Shown here piece by piece: positions 39,097-47,841 of a DNA stretch of 64,000 bases (the first letter of the stretch is position 1; each line of letters begins with the position of its first letter). Both the position numbers and the translations under genes were made by a program. Source of the stretch: Lentzea tibetensis (GTDB lineage Bacteria; Actinomycetota; Actinomycetes; Mycobacteriales; Pseudonocardiaceae); NCBI RefSeq assembly GCF_007845675.1, contig NZ_VOBR01000001.1, positions 248,001-312,000 of the forward strand, written 5' to 3'. The notes under the pieces were generated by a model that searched no databases, was not told the DNA's origin, and saw only the letters and a program-made list of their open reading frames with translations.

Positions 39097-39435
39097 ATGG
39101 GGTCACTGGGAGAGCTGGCGGCAGCACACGTGCGCCGCTTCAACGAGGCCGTCCGCACGGGCGACTGGTCCACGTTCGCCGACGGGTTCACCGAGGACGC
39201 GACGGTGACGTTCACCGGCCCACCCGTGCCCGCCATGGCGGGGAGGGCGGCGATCGAGGCCGGCTACCGCTCGGCACCGCCCGACGACACGATCACCGCG
39301 CTGGCGACCAGGGAGGCCGGTGACCAGGTCGAGGTGGCCTACGCGTGGGACAAGGCGCCGGGCGAGCTGGCGGGCACCATGACGCTCCAGGTGGCGAACG
39401 GCCTGATCACCCGACTGGCGGTGCGGCTGGACTGA
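39097..39435 (+). CDS. SnoaL/NTF2-like domain protein
   Basis: Protein of 112 residues with the NTF2-like cone fold pattern: an N-terminal helix AAAHVRRFNEAVRTGDWSTF, the FTEDATVTFTGP strand start, AGRAAIEAGYRS and alternating strands to LITRLAVRLD. Members are small isomerases, hydrolases or binding proteins; the reaction here is unknown. Its 3' end overlaps the convergent MFS gene by 29 bp. Confidence 0.82.
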   Translation: MGSLGELAAAHVRRFNEAVRTGDWSTFADGFTEDATVTFTGPPVPAMAGRAAIEAGYRSAPPDDTITALATREAGDQVEVAYAWDKAPGELAGTMTLQVANGLITRLAVRLD

Positions 39436-40693
39436 TCCGGCGCTGCGCGACCACCCGCGCACCGAACACCAGGCAGGGCACCAGCAGAACGCCGGAGCAC
39501 GCGTTCAACCAGGGGTACCCGCCGACGTCGACGACCCATCCGGCCCCGGCGGCGGCCACCGCGGACCCCACCCACATGACCGCGTCGCTGAGCCCCTGCA
39601 CAGCGGGCCGCGCATCCGCGGGAACGGAGTCGGACAACAGCGCCGACCCGGTGACGAACATGCCGCACCACCCGAACCCCAGCAGGAACAGAGCGACGGC
39701 CAACCGCACCGCGTCACCGGGAGCAGCGGTCCCGCCGATCACCAGCGACAGCCCCATCACCACCGTCGAGCCGACCATGACGGGCACCGAACCCACCCGG
39801 CCCGCCACCCAGCCGAACACGGGCGACACGGCGTACATCCCGGCGAAGTGCAGGCTCAGCACCACGCCGATGAGCCCGACGTGCGACACCCCGTGCTCCA
39901 TGTGCACCGGCGTCCACGTCATCACCGAGATCATGACGGTGTGCCCGACCGTGGTGGTGATGATGGCGTACCGGGCCCGCGTGCTGGCGCCGACAGCCGA
40001 TGCGCCGGCACCGACCCGCTCCCAGAAACCCTTCCGCACCACAGTGGCACCAGGCTCCACAGTGGACAGCCGGGACAACAGCAGTGGGTCGGGGCGCATG
40101 AACGCGGTCACCACGGCCCCGGCGACGGCGAACCCGGCCGCGGCGATCAGGAAGACACCGGTCCACTCGGGCAACCCGGTCCACCGGGCGACCACGGCGC
40201 CGAGCGGGCTGACGTTCGGCCCGGCGACGGCACCGACGGTGGTCACCCACACGATCAGCGAGATGCTCTTGGCCGACCCGCTCTCGGAGGGCAGGTCGGT
40301 GGCGGCGAACCGGGCCTGGAAGTTGGTGACGGTCGCGAACCCGACGAGCAGCCCGCCCACGATGAACACCGGGTACGAGTGCCAGACGATGGCGATCACG
40401 GACACCAGCGCGCCGACGGCGGCCGTCCAGTACCCAGTGGCGATCCCGGCCCTGCGCCCCCGCGCATCGGTGATGCGGCTGATCAGAGCGGTGGCCACGA
40501 CCGGCCCGAACCCGGTGATGGCCAGCACGATGCCGACCAGGGTGCTGGACCCGGCCAGCGACACCGCGACCACCGCGGTCACCGTGTAGGCGACGGTCGT
40601 CCCCACACTGCTCAGCACCTGGGACACCAGCACCGTGCGCAGCACGCGGCTGCGCACCCGGTCCACCGTCAGGTCCGTTGTGGACAAGTGCAT
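39407..40693 (-). CDS. MFS transporter
   Basis: Polytopic membrane protein of 428 residues with twelve predicted helices. The loop between helices 2 and 3 reads ISRITDARGRRAGIATGYWT, an MFS motif A variant, and the mirrored GWVAGRVGSVPVMVGS occurs in the second half. Probably a drug or metabolite exporter, but the substrate cannot be inferred. The ATG follows GGGGGG; a TACTAT -10 candidate lies about 35 bp upstream on the minus strand. Confidence 0.88.
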   Translation of the reverse strand: MHLSTTDLTVDRVRSRVLRTVLVSQVLSSVGTTVAYTVTAVVAVSLAGSSTLVGIVLAITGFGPVVATALISRITDARGRRAGIATGYWTAAVGALVSVIAIVWHSYPVFIVGGLLVGFATVTNFQARFAATDLPSESGSAKSISLIVWVTTVGAVAGPNVSPLGAVVARWTGLPEWTGVFLIAAAGFAVAGAVVTAFMRPDPLLLSRLSTVEPGATVVRKGFWERVGAGASAVGASTRARYAIITTTVGHTVMISVMTWTPVHMEHGVSHVGLIGVVLSLHFAGMYAVSPVFGWVAGRVGSVPVMVGSTVVMGLSLVIGGTAAPGDAVRLAVALFLLGFGWCGMFVTGSALLSDSVPADARPAVQGLSDAVMWVGSAVAAAGAGWVVDVGGYPWLNACSGVLLVPCLVFGARVVAQRRISPAAPPVG

Positions 40694-40758
40694 CCCCCCA
40701 GATGACCAGCGTCGAGACCACGATAGTAGTCACAGACGCCGGTCAACCGGGCATGGTT

Positions 40759-41835
40759 TCAGGCGTAACGGGGGTTGGTCGCGTGCCACTCGAAGCCGCC
40801 ACCCATCCACGCGCGCACCCCGCGCAGGAACCGGTGCAGCTCGGGCGACGGCACGGCCTGCAAAGCCTTGTGCCCCTCCTCGAAGTCGCGAACCAGCTGG
40901 TTGTGCAACGAGACCGTCTCCTCGACGGCCTCCGCGATCGAACAACCCCGGTCCGCCGCGATCTGCAGCACCATGTTGCACACCGGGTTCTCGTCGGCCG
41001 CGTCCTTCTCGACGGAGAGCAGGTCGTTGACCATCACCGATGCCGTGCCCGCCTGGGTGAGCGCGCGCCGGACGCGCGGCTCGTAGTACAGGTGCGCGGG
41101 CAGCTCGTACCCGCCGACGGCGTCGATCAGCGTCATCGACGTGTAGAAGCTGTCGTGCTGCCGGGTGGCGAGGTACTTCCACGCGGGCGGGTACTCGCCG
41201 GTGAACCGCCACGCCGCGTAAGCGTTCCAGCTCACGAACATCGCGAACGTCGAGTAGCAGACCCGTTGCACCACAACGGAACCGCTCCTGCGCGCCAGGT
41301 GCTCCGTCGCGGAACGCAGTGCCACCAGCACCTTGTCGCTCCGCAACGCCTCCTCCAGCGACGCGGTGAACTCCCCCGCGGGCGCGACCGGGTCCATGGC
41401 CGCCATCACCAGCGCCAGCCGCGGCGGCAGTTCCACCGGCGTGGCACCGCGTTCGCTGTCGTCGGCGTACAGGTCGTCCGCCGCCCACCACGCCGCGTTG
41501 AGGCGCGCGGCGAGCAGCAGCTGCTCCGGGTCGTCGGTGTCGACGTGGGTGAGCACCGCGAGCCTGCCGAACCCGGCCGTGCCCAGCATCTCGGACTCGT
41601 CGTCGTCGAAGCCGCAACTCTTCGCCCAGCCGACGAGGCGTTCGTCGACGACGGCGGCGAGCGCGTCGTCCACGCGCTCCGCCACCGGGACGTACAGCGG
41701 GGACGCCGAACCGTCGCCCCACTGCCGTTCCACGTAACCGGGCTCGTGGACGGGAGGCGGCGGTTCGGCGATCCGCGACGCGATGCGCGCTGCCGACGTT
41801 CCAAGACCGGTCGGACCGGCCAGGATGTCGTTCAT
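40759..41835 (-). CDS. 2-methylisoborneol synthase-type terpene cyclase
   Basis: Class I terpene synthase of 358 residues that should cyclise 2-methyl-GPP to the earthy odorant 2-methylisoborneol or 2-methylenebornane. The metal-binding Asp-rich motif is WWAADDLYADD (Asp120/121) and the NSE triad NDLLSVEKD at about 270. WGDGSASPLYVPVAERVDDA and the terminal GGFEWHATNPRYA are typical of the 2-MIB group. It lacks the long Pro-rich N-terminus of the Streptomyces enzyme. It starts 7 bp after the methyltransferase gene; a GTG at 41838 is an alternative start. Confidence 0.9.
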   Translation of the reverse strand: MNDILAGPTGLGTSAARIASRIAEPPPPVHEPGYVERQWGDGSASPLYVPVAERVDDALAAVVDERLVGWAKSCGFDDDESEMLGTAGFGRLAVLTHVDTDDPEQLLLAARLNAAWWAADDLYADDSERGATPVELPPRLALVMAAMDPVAPAGEFTASLEEALRSDKVLVALRSATEHLARRSGSVVVQRVCYSTFAMFVSWNAYAAWRFTGEYPPAWKYLATRQHDSFYTSMTLIDAVGGYELPAHLYYEPRVRRALTQAGTASVMVNDLLSVEKDAADENPVCNMVLQIAADRGCSIAEAVEETVSLHNQLVRDFEEGHKALQAVPSPELHRFLRGVRAWMGGGFEWHATNPRYA

Positions 41836-41842
41836 CACCAGG

Positions 41843-42697
41843 TCAGATCCGATCGGCGGCGATGAGGAGGTAGTGGAAGCTGCCCTCGCGGTACGCGGTG
41901 AGGAACGGGTCCTCGATGCCGGTCGCCACGGACGACTCGGCGCGCAGCTCCCAGTACGGGATGGTCGCGGCGGTCAGGTCGACCACGTTGATCGGCACGA
42001 ACCCGTTGTCCGCCAACGCCTTGAAGTACGTGCTGCGGGCGTGGATGTTGCAGATGTAGTGCTGGTCGATCTGGCTGACCGCGCGCGACCGGCCGCCGGT
42101 CACGTCGTTGTAGCAGCCGGTGATCGTGACGTACCGGCCGCCGGGCGCGATGAGCCTGGCGTGCGCGGCGAACAGCTGGTGCAGGTCCACGTACATGGTG
42201 GACTCGTTGTTCCAGATGCCGCGCATCGAGCCGGTCTCGAAGCCGGTGTCGAGCATGTTCTTGAAGTGGTAGCGGACCTTGTCGTCGACACCGCGGCGGC
42301 GCGCCTCGCCGTTCGCGAACTCGACCTGCGTCTCGGAGATGCTGACGCCGTCCACGCGGCAGCCGAACCGCTGGTTGGCCATGATGCTCGTGCCACCGCG
42401 GCCGCAGCCCGCGTCCATCAGCCGGTCCTCGGGGCGGATGTCGCCGAGGTGGTCGAGCAGCACGTCCGCCTGCGCGGTCTCCAGCCGGTGCAGCTCGGCG
42501 ATGATCGCCTGGTCCCGCACCTCCACCGGGGCGTGGAGCACGGCCGGGTCGTACCCGCCGATGCCGTAGTGGTGGTGGTAGAGGTCGTCGACCTCGCCGA
42601 GCTTGATGTTGACCGGGTCCTTCTCCTTGTTCCAGTAGTCGGCGACCGAACGCTGGTAGTCGGTGCGCAGGACCGGTTTCACATCGGCAGTGGTCAT
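41843..42697 (-). CDS. gppmt: geranyl diphosphate 2-C-methyltransferase
   Basis: SAM-dependent methyltransferase of 284 residues that adds a methyl to C2 of GPP, the first step to 2-methylisoborneol. The SAM site is LMDAGCGRGGTSIMANQRFG; DLYHHHYGIGGYDPAVLHAP and WNNESTMYVDLHQLFAAHAR are hallmarks of this enzyme. The start at MTTADVKPVLRTDYQRSVAD is preceded by GAGGAG at 12 nt. It forms a two-gene operon with the cyclase; the cyclic-nucleotide-binding gene usual in this cluster is absent. Confidence 0.95.
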   Translation of the reverse strand: MTTADVKPVLRTDYQRSVADYWNKEKDPVNIKLGEVDDLYHHHYGIGGYDPAVLHAPVEVRDQAIIAELHRLETAQADVLLDHLGDIRPEDRLMDAGCGRGGTSIMANQRFGCRVDGVSISETQVEFANGEARRRGVDDKVRYHFKNMLDTGFETGSMRGIWNNESTMYVDLHQLFAAHARLIAPGGRYVTITGCYNDVTGGRSRAVSQIDQHYICNIHARSTYFKALADNGFVPINVVDLTAATIPYWELRAESSVATGIEDPFLTAYREGSFHYLLIAADRI

Positions 42698-42783
42698 GGT
42701 TCGCCTGGCTCCTCGTGGTTCTCGGTTGAGCGCCACCGAGACTTCCGCGCCCTCCGATCACCGGCCAGCCGCCAAGCGGGGGT

Positions 42784-42801
42784 TCGTTCGTGCACGAACG
42801 A
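42784..42801. promoter_or_regulatory. 18-bp perfect palindrome upstream of the 2-MIB operon
   Basis: tcgttcgtgcacgaacga is its own reverse complement and lies 86 bp before the methyltransferase start, in the gap after the DUF427 gene, which runs in the same direction. It could be an operator for the terpene operon or a short terminator of the DUF427 gene; there is no T run. Confidence 0.55.
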
Positions 42802-42826
42802 GTGACCAAGACCAACACTGGGTGTA

Positions 42827-43579
42827 TCAGCTGAACGGCGTCTTCGGCCGTTCGAGCAACTCGCCGTCGACGTGCAGGTCGACCCGCTCGTTGTAGAAGC
42901 AGGCCAGGCCGATGACCTTCTGGCTCTCCGGCAGCGGCGAGCGGTAGGTCCAGACGAGATCGGGGTAGACCTTGCCGTTGACCTCGGCCGACCAGTACGT
43001 GGCGGTTCCCTTGTAGGGACACCGGGTCTGCGTGTCGCTGGGCCGCAGCAGGTCCGTCCGGACGTCGGTGAGCGGAAGGTAGTAGCGCGGCGGAAGCCCT
43101 GTCTCAAAAAGGATTCTCGGTTGGGTGGAATCGGCGAGAGTCACCCCGTCGAGCACGACCTTGACGTGCCGTGAGCTGCTCAGCACGTCCACGCGCGAGT
43201 AGGGATCACGCGGATGGACGTACACCGGCTCGTCCTCCTCGAGCCACTCGTCCATCGCGTTCCAGTCGAACCGGACCAGCTCGCGCAGCTCCTCGAACGG
43301 CGAGTCGGCGTACCGGAGCGCACCGCCCTCGGCCGTCGCGCGCGCCGTCTTCACGTCGAACACCTCGCCGTCGCCCCTGCTCGGCGACCGCTCGACCCGG
43401 CCGGCCGGCGTCAGCTCGGCCTTCACGTCCTCGACCGGGATGTAGTACGCCGGGTAGTACGGCACCTCCCACACCAGCCGGGGTTTCCCGGTGTCGGCGA
43501 CCAGCTCGCCGCCGAGGTAGACCCGGACCCTCTTGGCGGACTCCTCCACCCTGACCCGTCCACGCCGCGTCTCGCTCAT
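42827..43579 (-). CDS. double DUF427 domain protein
   Basis: Protein of 250 residues with two copies of the small beta-barrel DUF427 domain: VRVYLGGELVADTGKPRLVW with PAYYIPVEDVKAELTP, and VKVVLDGVTLADSTQPRILF with RYYLPLTDVRTDLLRPSDTQ, the second followed by the conserved CPYKGTATYWS and LACFYNERVDLHVDGE. DUF427 proteins are common in actinobacteria and fungi; their function is unclear. Located upstream of the 2-MIB genes on the same strand. Confidence 0.9.
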   Translation of the reverse strand: MSETRRGRVRVEESAKRVRVYLGGELVADTGKPRLVWEVPYYPAYYIPVEDVKAELTPAGRVERSPSRGDGEVFDVKTARATAEGGALRYADSPFEELRELVRFDWNAMDEWLEEDEPVYVHPRDPYSRVDVLSSSRHVKVVLDGVTLADSTQPRILFETGLPPRYYLPLTDVRTDLLRPSDTQTRCPYKGTATYWSAEVNGKVYPDLVWTYRSPLPESQKVIGLACFYNERVDLHVDGELLERPKTPFS

Positions 43580-43625
43580 GTCCCGCACAACGCGGTGACG
43601 CCGCTCACCCTTCCCGGTAACTTGG

Positions 43626-44453
43626 ATGATCATGGGGGACAAGTTCTGCATGAACTGCCGGGAACGCGTGCGGGGCAAGGCGAGCGGGCGCGATCGGGGC
43701 CCGGACGTCGCGTGGCACGCGCAGTGCCGGCGGTGCGCGGAGCTGGTCGAGGACCAGATGGAGCTCGTGCTCACCGTCGAGCGCAGGAACAAGCCGGTCG
43801 AGATCCGCCGGTGTCTCACCTGCGGCGCGGAACGGACGTGCCAGCCGGGGTGGCGCACCCGGTGCCACCTCTGCCTGGACGAGCGGTCGACCGACGTGGC
43901 GGTGCGGCGGGACCTGGTGCTGGTGGACGCGCTGGCGCGGTACGCGCAGCCGGGCTGGACGATCATCGCGGGCGACGTGCTCGGCCTGCCGTGGACCGAT
44001 GACCCGTACACGGCGAAGTCGCACGGCACGTTCGGGCGGCACGACGCGTGCGGCCGCGTCCAGGTCATGTCCCGCAACCGCGACGAGTGCCGGGCGTGCC
44101 CACCGGAGCCGGGCTCGCGCACCCTGCGCGGCCGCGCCGACGACACGCACTACTTCTACCTGGTGAAGTACAAGAGGGTCGTCAAGTTCGGCCGCGGCTA
44201 CGACGGGCGCGTGCGGGACCACCTGCGCCAGGGCGCCGTGCCGGTGCGCGTGCTCGCCGCGCGGTACGCCGACACCCACATCGCGGAGCTGGCGCTGAAA
44301 CGCAGGCACGCCAAGGACGTCCTGCGCGGGATCACCGGCGTGCCCGAGTCGTTCGGCACCGGCACCGAGGTGCTGCCCGCCCGGATGTCACCGGACCTGC
44401 TCGCGTTCCTGCCGGCGAGCGAGGACGTCACGCACCGGTACTCACCCCTTTGA
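43626..44453 (+). CDS. zinc-ribbon protein with GIY-YIG-like domain
   Basis: Protein of 273-275 residues with three cysteine pairs in the N-terminal third (CMNC, CRRC, then CLTC and CHLC), suggesting one or two zinc ribbons. The C-terminal part reads YFYLVKYKRVVKFGRGYDGR, then HIAELALKRRHAKDVL, which fits the Y..K.G..R and late Glu pattern of GIY-YIG/T5orf172-type nucleases. I infer a nucleic-acid-binding and possibly cleaving protein. Two close ATGs exist; a TAACTT -10 hexamer would place the second (43632) 8 nt downstream. Confidence 0.6.
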   Translation: MIMGDKFCMNCRERVRGKASGRDRGPDVAWHAQCRRCAELVEDQMELVLTVERRNKPVEIRRCLTCGAERTCQPGWRTRCHLCLDERSTDVAVRRDLVLVDALARYAQPGWTIIAGDVLGLPWTDDPYTAKSHGTFGRHDACGRVQVMSRNRDECRACPPEPGSRTLRGRADDTHYFYLVKYKRVVKFGRGYDGRVRDHLRQGAVPVRVLAARYADTHIAELALKRRHAKDVLRGITGVPESFGTGTEVLPARMSPDLLAFLPASEDVTHRYSPL

Positions 44454-45200
44454 GCCGACGAGCACCGCGACCCCGTCGAGCAGCCGCACCAGCCCGAACT
44501 CGAACGCGCGCGACGGGTCGACGGCGGCGCCGTACTCCGCGCCCGCCTCGGCACCGACCACGGCGGCGACCGGGTACTTCTCCGCGTCGAACACCTTCTC
44601 CAGCAGCGGCGAGTACTCCTCCCACCACTGGTCGTCCGTCGCACCGGTGCGCTGCTCGACCTGGGCCGCTTCGACGGCGTTGCGCGCGGCGCCGTGCGCG
44701 TAGTCGGTGACGAAGCCGATCACCAGGTCCATCTCGATGCTCGTGAGCCCGATGCCGTTGACCGCGCGCAGCTCGTAGTCGTACTTGGCGATCATGTTGG
44801 GCCCGAGCACCGGACGGCTCGACGACACCTGGAGCAGCCACGGGTGGCGCACGTTGAGCCGCCAGTTCTCCCGCGCGACGTGCTCCAGCTTCGCCCGCCA
44901 GTCGCCAGCCACCTCGACCATCTCGATCTCGCCGACCACCCGGTCGACGAGCACGTCGATCAGCTCGGCCTTGCTCGGGACGTACCCGTAGAGCGACATG
45001 GCGGTGATGCCGAGGTCCCCGGCGACCCGGCGCATCGACAGCGCGTCCAGCCCCTCGGCGTCGGCGATCGCGATCGCGACGCGCACGATGTCGTCGACCG
45101 TGAACCGGGGCTTGGGGCCGCGCTTCGGCTTCTCCTCCTGCACTCCCCACAGCAGCTCGAGGCTGCGCTTCGGGTCCCCACTGCCGCCGTACACGGTCAC
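44442..45200 (-). CDS. TetR family transcriptional regulator
   Basis: Repressor of 252 residues. The N-terminal HTH is RFTVDDIVRVAIAIADAEGL then LSMRRVAGDLGITAMSLYGYVPSKAEL, and the larger C-terminal ligand domain is of the TetR_C_1 type. It is divergent from a two-gene ABC exporter; two near-identical operators lie between them, so it probably represses itself and the exporter and responds to the exported compound. GTG start; GGGAG of the leader overlaps the end of the proximal operator. The 3' end overlaps the preceding gene by 12 bp. Confidence 0.92.
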   Translation of the reverse strand: MTVYGGSGDPKRSLELLWGVQEEKPKRGPKPRFTVDDIVRVAIAIADAEGLDALSMRRVAGDLGITAMSLYGYVPSKAELIDVLVDRVVGEIEMVEVAGDWRAKLEHVARENWRLNVRHPWLLQVSSSRPVLGPNMIAKYDYELRAVNGIGLTSIEMDLVIGFVTDYAHGAARNAVEAAQVEQRTGATDDQWWEEYSPLLEKVFDAEKYPVAAVVGAEAGAEYGAAVDPSRAFEFGLVRLLDGVAVLVGSKG

Positions 45201-45213
45201 CGTTGAAAACTCC

Positions 45214-45224
45214 CTACACCGTAG
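45214..45224. promoter_or_regulatory. TetR operator 1 (tetR side)
   Basis: ctacaccgtag, flanked by cc and ag exactly like operator 2. It overlaps by two bases a minus-strand TACTCT -10 candidate for the tetR gene, so binding would give autorepression. Confidence 0.75.
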
Positions 45225-45246
45225 AGTATTGTTCGGCCATAACGCC

Positions 45247-45257
45247 CTACACTGTAG
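45247..45257. promoter_or_regulatory. TetR operator 2 (exporter side)
   Basis: ctacactgtag is a perfect five-plus-one-plus-five palindrome; with flanks it is ccctacactgtagaga. TACACT inside it may be the -10 of the exporter. Its centre is 33 bp, about three helical turns, from operator 1, so bound dimers would face the same side of DNA. Confidence 0.78.
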
Positions 45258-45277
45258 AGAGTTTCTGGAGGGACGTC

Positions 45278-46228
45278 ATGCCAGCTCCCGCGGTCGTCGC
45301 CGAGAACCTGCGCAAAAGATACGGCGAGACCCAGGCCCTCGACGGACTCGACCTGACCGTGGCACCGGGCGCGGTGCACGGCCTGCTCGGCCCGAACGGC
45401 GCGGGCAAGACCACCGCCGTCCGCGTGCTGACCACGTTGCTGCGCCCCGACTCCGGGCACGCGTCGGTCGCCGGGTGCGACGTGCTGCGGCAGCCGGCGG
45501 ACGTGCGGCAGAAGATCGGACTCGTCGGCCAGAACGCGGCCGTCGACGAGCTGCTCAGCGGACGGCAGAACCTCGTCATGTTCGGCAGGCTCTACCACCT
45601 GGGCGTGGCCGCGGCCCGGCGCAGGGCCGACGAGCTGCTCGAACGCTTCCGCCTCGCGGACACCGGCGGCAAGCCGGTCAGCAAGTACTCGGGCGGCATG
45701 CGGCGGCGCCTCGACCTCGCGGCCGGCCTGATCATGGCGCCGGCCGTGCTGTTCCTCGACGAACCGACCACCGGTCTCGACCCGCGCGGCCGCAACGACG
45801 TGTGGGACGCCGTGCGCTCGCTCGCGGCGGGCGGCACCACGGTCGTGCTGACCACGCAGTACCTGGAGGAGGCCGACCAGCTGGCCGGACGGATCTCGGT
45901 GATCGACCACGGCAGGGTCATCGCGGAGGGCACGCCGGACTCCTTGAAGCGACAGATCGGGGCGGATCGCATCGACGTCGTGGTGCGGCACACCGCCGAC
46001 GTGCCCGCCGCGGCGGCTCTGCTGGCTCGGGTCGCTGGTGCGACCGCGGAGACGCTGCCCGAGCAGCGGCGGGTCAGCGCGCCGGTGCGGGACCGGATGG
46101 CCGCGCTGGCGGCGCTGGTGCCCGCGCTCACCGCGGAGGGGATCGACGCCGAGGACGTGGTGCTGCGCAGGCCGACGCTCGACGAGGTGTTCCTGCAGCT
46201 GACGGACAAGAAGGAGGTCGTGGCATGA
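45278..46228 (+). CDS. drug-type ABC exporter ATP-binding protein (DrrA type)
   Basis: ATPase of 316 residues. Walker A GPNGAGKTTAVR is at about 39-50, the signature KYSGGMRRRLDLA near 141, Walker B AVLFLDEPTTGLDPRGR, and the switch His is replaced by Gln in VVLTTQYLEEADQLA, as usual in DrrA proteins. The C-terminal extension ends LRRPTLDEVFLQLTDKK, the DrrA-family tail. Exports a hydrophobic compound with the downstream permease. GGAGGG lies 6 nt before the ATG. Confidence 0.95.
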   Translation: MPAPAVVAENLRKRYGETQALDGLDLTVAPGAVHGLLGPNGAGKTTAVRVLTTLLRPDSGHASVAGCDVLRQPADVRQKIGLVGQNAAVDELLSGRQNLVMFGRLYHLGVAAARRRADELLERFRLADTGGKPVSKYSGGMRRRLDLAAGLIMAPAVLFLDEPTTGLDPRGRNDVWDAVRSLAAGGTTVVLTTQYLEEADQLAGRISVIDHGRVIAEGTPDSLKRQIGADRIDVVVRHTADVPAAAALLARVAGATAETLPEQRRVSAPVRDRMAALAALVPALTAEGIDAEDVVLRRPTLDEVFLQLTDKKEVVA

Positions 46229-46998
46229 CCGCGCTGCGCTGGGCCGTCGCCGACGGCTGGACCGTCACCCTGCGAGACCTCACGCACAAGGCGAACCAGC
46301 CGGTGCAGCTGGTGATCAACCTGTTGTTCTCGGTCATGGTCCTGCTGATGTTCAGCTACCTGTTCGGCGGCGCGATGGACGTGCCGGGCGGGAACTACCA
46401 GGAGTTCCTCGTGCCCGGCGTGCTCGCGCTGACCATGGTGTTCGGCATCGAGGCGATGTTCACCGCGGTCAGCACGGACGTCAACCGCGGCGTGACGGAC
46501 CGGTTCCGCTCCATGCCGATGGCACCGTCGGCCGTGGTGCTGGGCCGGTGCGCCGCGGACATGATCGACGCGGTGCTGGCGCTGACCGCGCTCGTCGCGG
46601 CAGGGCTGGCGATCGGCTGGGAGTGGCACAACGGGCTGCCGTCCGCATTGGCCGCGTTCGGCCTGCTGCTCCTGCTGCGGCTCGCGATGCTGTGGATGGG
46701 CATCTACCTCGGGCTGGTGCTGCGCAACCCGGAGGCGGTGATGGCGCTGCAGATCCTGGTGTGGCCGCTGGGTTTCCTGTCGAACGCGTTCGTCTCGCCC
46801 GGCACCATGCCTGGCTGGCTCGGCGCGATCGCCGAGTGGAACCCGTTGTCCGCCACGGCCGCCGCGACGCGTGAGCTGTTCGGCAACCCCGGCTGGGGCG
46901 GCGACAGTTCCATCCTGCTGGCCGTGGGGTGGCCGGTGCTGCTGATCGCGGTGTTCTGCCCGCTCGCGATCCGCCGCTACCGCGACCTGAGCCGCTGA
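46225..46998 (+). CDS. ABC-2 type exporter permease (DrrB type)
   Basis: Membrane subunit of 257 residues with six helices, preceded by a short cytosolic part (RDLTHKANQPVQLVINLLFS). FLVPGVLALTMVFGIEAMFT, DRFRSMPMAPSAVVLGR and FLSNAFVSPGTMPGWLGAIA-EWNP are standard DrrB landmarks. The ATG overlaps the ATPase stop (ATGA). Substrate unknown; the TetR-type regulation points to a toxic compound or own metabolite. Confidence 0.94.
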   Translation: MTALRWAVADGWTVTLRDLTHKANQPVQLVINLLFSVMVLLMFSYLFGGAMDVPGGNYQEFLVPGVLALTMVFGIEAMFTAVSTDVNRGVTDRFRSMPMAPSAVVLGRCAADMIDAVLALTALVAAGLAIGWEWHNGLPSALAAFGLLLLLRLAMLWMGIYLGLVLRNPEAVMALQILVWPLGFLSNAFVSPGTMPGWLGAIAEWNPLSATAAATRELFGNPGWGGDSSILLAVGWPVLLIAVFCPLAIRRYRDLSR

Positions 46999-47070
46999 CC
47001 CGAGCGGATCGCCGCCCCAGCAGGAGCGTGGTCGATGCCAGTTGCCCGGCCGACGTTGCGTGACAAGCCA

Positions 47071-47841
47071 CTAGCCGTGTTCGACAGCCAGAGCCGCGCC
47101 GCGGTGCTCGACGCGGTGGTTGGTGATGTCGAGCTGCCGCAGCGTGAAGTGCCGCAACTGCCCGAGCTGGCGCGTGGTCAGCCGGTCGCACACCCAGTCC
47201 CAGTGCAGCGACACCCAGTCGCCCGGCACCAGCTCACCCAGATATCCCAGCCCGGAGGCGGACCGCAGAGCCGACTCGACGCGCGGCGGGCCGAACGCGA
47301 GGTCGTGGCCGTCGTAGACCAGCGGGCGGGACCGCACGAGCGCCCGGTCGCCGTCCAGCGACTCGACCTGCCCCCACCGGATGCGGCACCGGTCGAGCAC
47401 GGTCAACGCCGCGGTGGCCTTGCGGTCGTCCCGCAACAGCCCGACCCACGGGTAGATGCAGAACACGTGGAAGCTGTGGTGCGGCACTCCCCCGGCCAGC
47501 ACGCTCTCGACCAGGTGCGGGAACTGCAGGCCGGTGCGCGGCCGGAACCGGTCCTCCATCGACGCCGCGATGTGCCCGAGCCGCAACGAGTCCAGCAACG
47601 GCGTGCCGACCCAGTAGGCCTCGACCACCCTGCGGTCCAGCGGGTCGGAGATGCCGGAACCCGAGGCGATCAGCTCGAGGTACGGCCAGGCGCCTGCGAA
47701 CCCGCGCGCCAGCTCGACCAGTCCGGGATCGACCACCCCGGCCGCGCCGTACTGCAGCAGAGCCGCGCTGTCCGCCGGCCCGCAGTAGCCCAGTGAGTTC
47801 GGCGGGTACGCGTAACGCACGAAGAGCTGGGCCCCGTTCAT
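47071..47841 (-). CDS. DUF6390 family hydrogenase-operon protein
   Basis: Protein of 256 residues, last gene of the hydrogenase operon. It starts GAQLFVRYAYPPNSLGYCGP and contains GSGISDPLDRRVVEAYWVGTPLL and HHSFHVFCIYPWVGLLRDDR, which match DUF6390, a family that I associate with actinobacterial [NiFe] hydrogenase loci. A conserved HWDWVCDRLTTRQL segment near the end is Trp/His rich. Role in maturation or regulation is not established. The start overlaps the hypC stop (ATGA). Confidence 0.82.
   Translation of the reverse strand: MNGAQLFVRYAYPPNSLGYCGPADSAALLQYGAAGVVDPGLVELARGFAGAWPYLELIASGSGISDPLDRRVVEAYWVGTPLLDSLRLGHIAASMEDRFRPRTGLQFPHLVESVLAGGVPHHSFHVFCIYPWVGLLRDDRKATAALTVLDRCRIRWGQVESLDGDRALVRSRPLVYDGHDLAFGPPRVESALRSASGLGYLGELVPGDWVSLHWDWVCDRLTTRQLGQLRHFTLRQLDITNHRVEHRGAALAVEHG

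Noticed and set aside
42827-44453. Phage remnant formed by the DUF427 and zinc-ribbon/GIY-YIG genes
   Set aside because: No integrase, attachment repeats, structural genes or composition change flank them; both look chromosomal.
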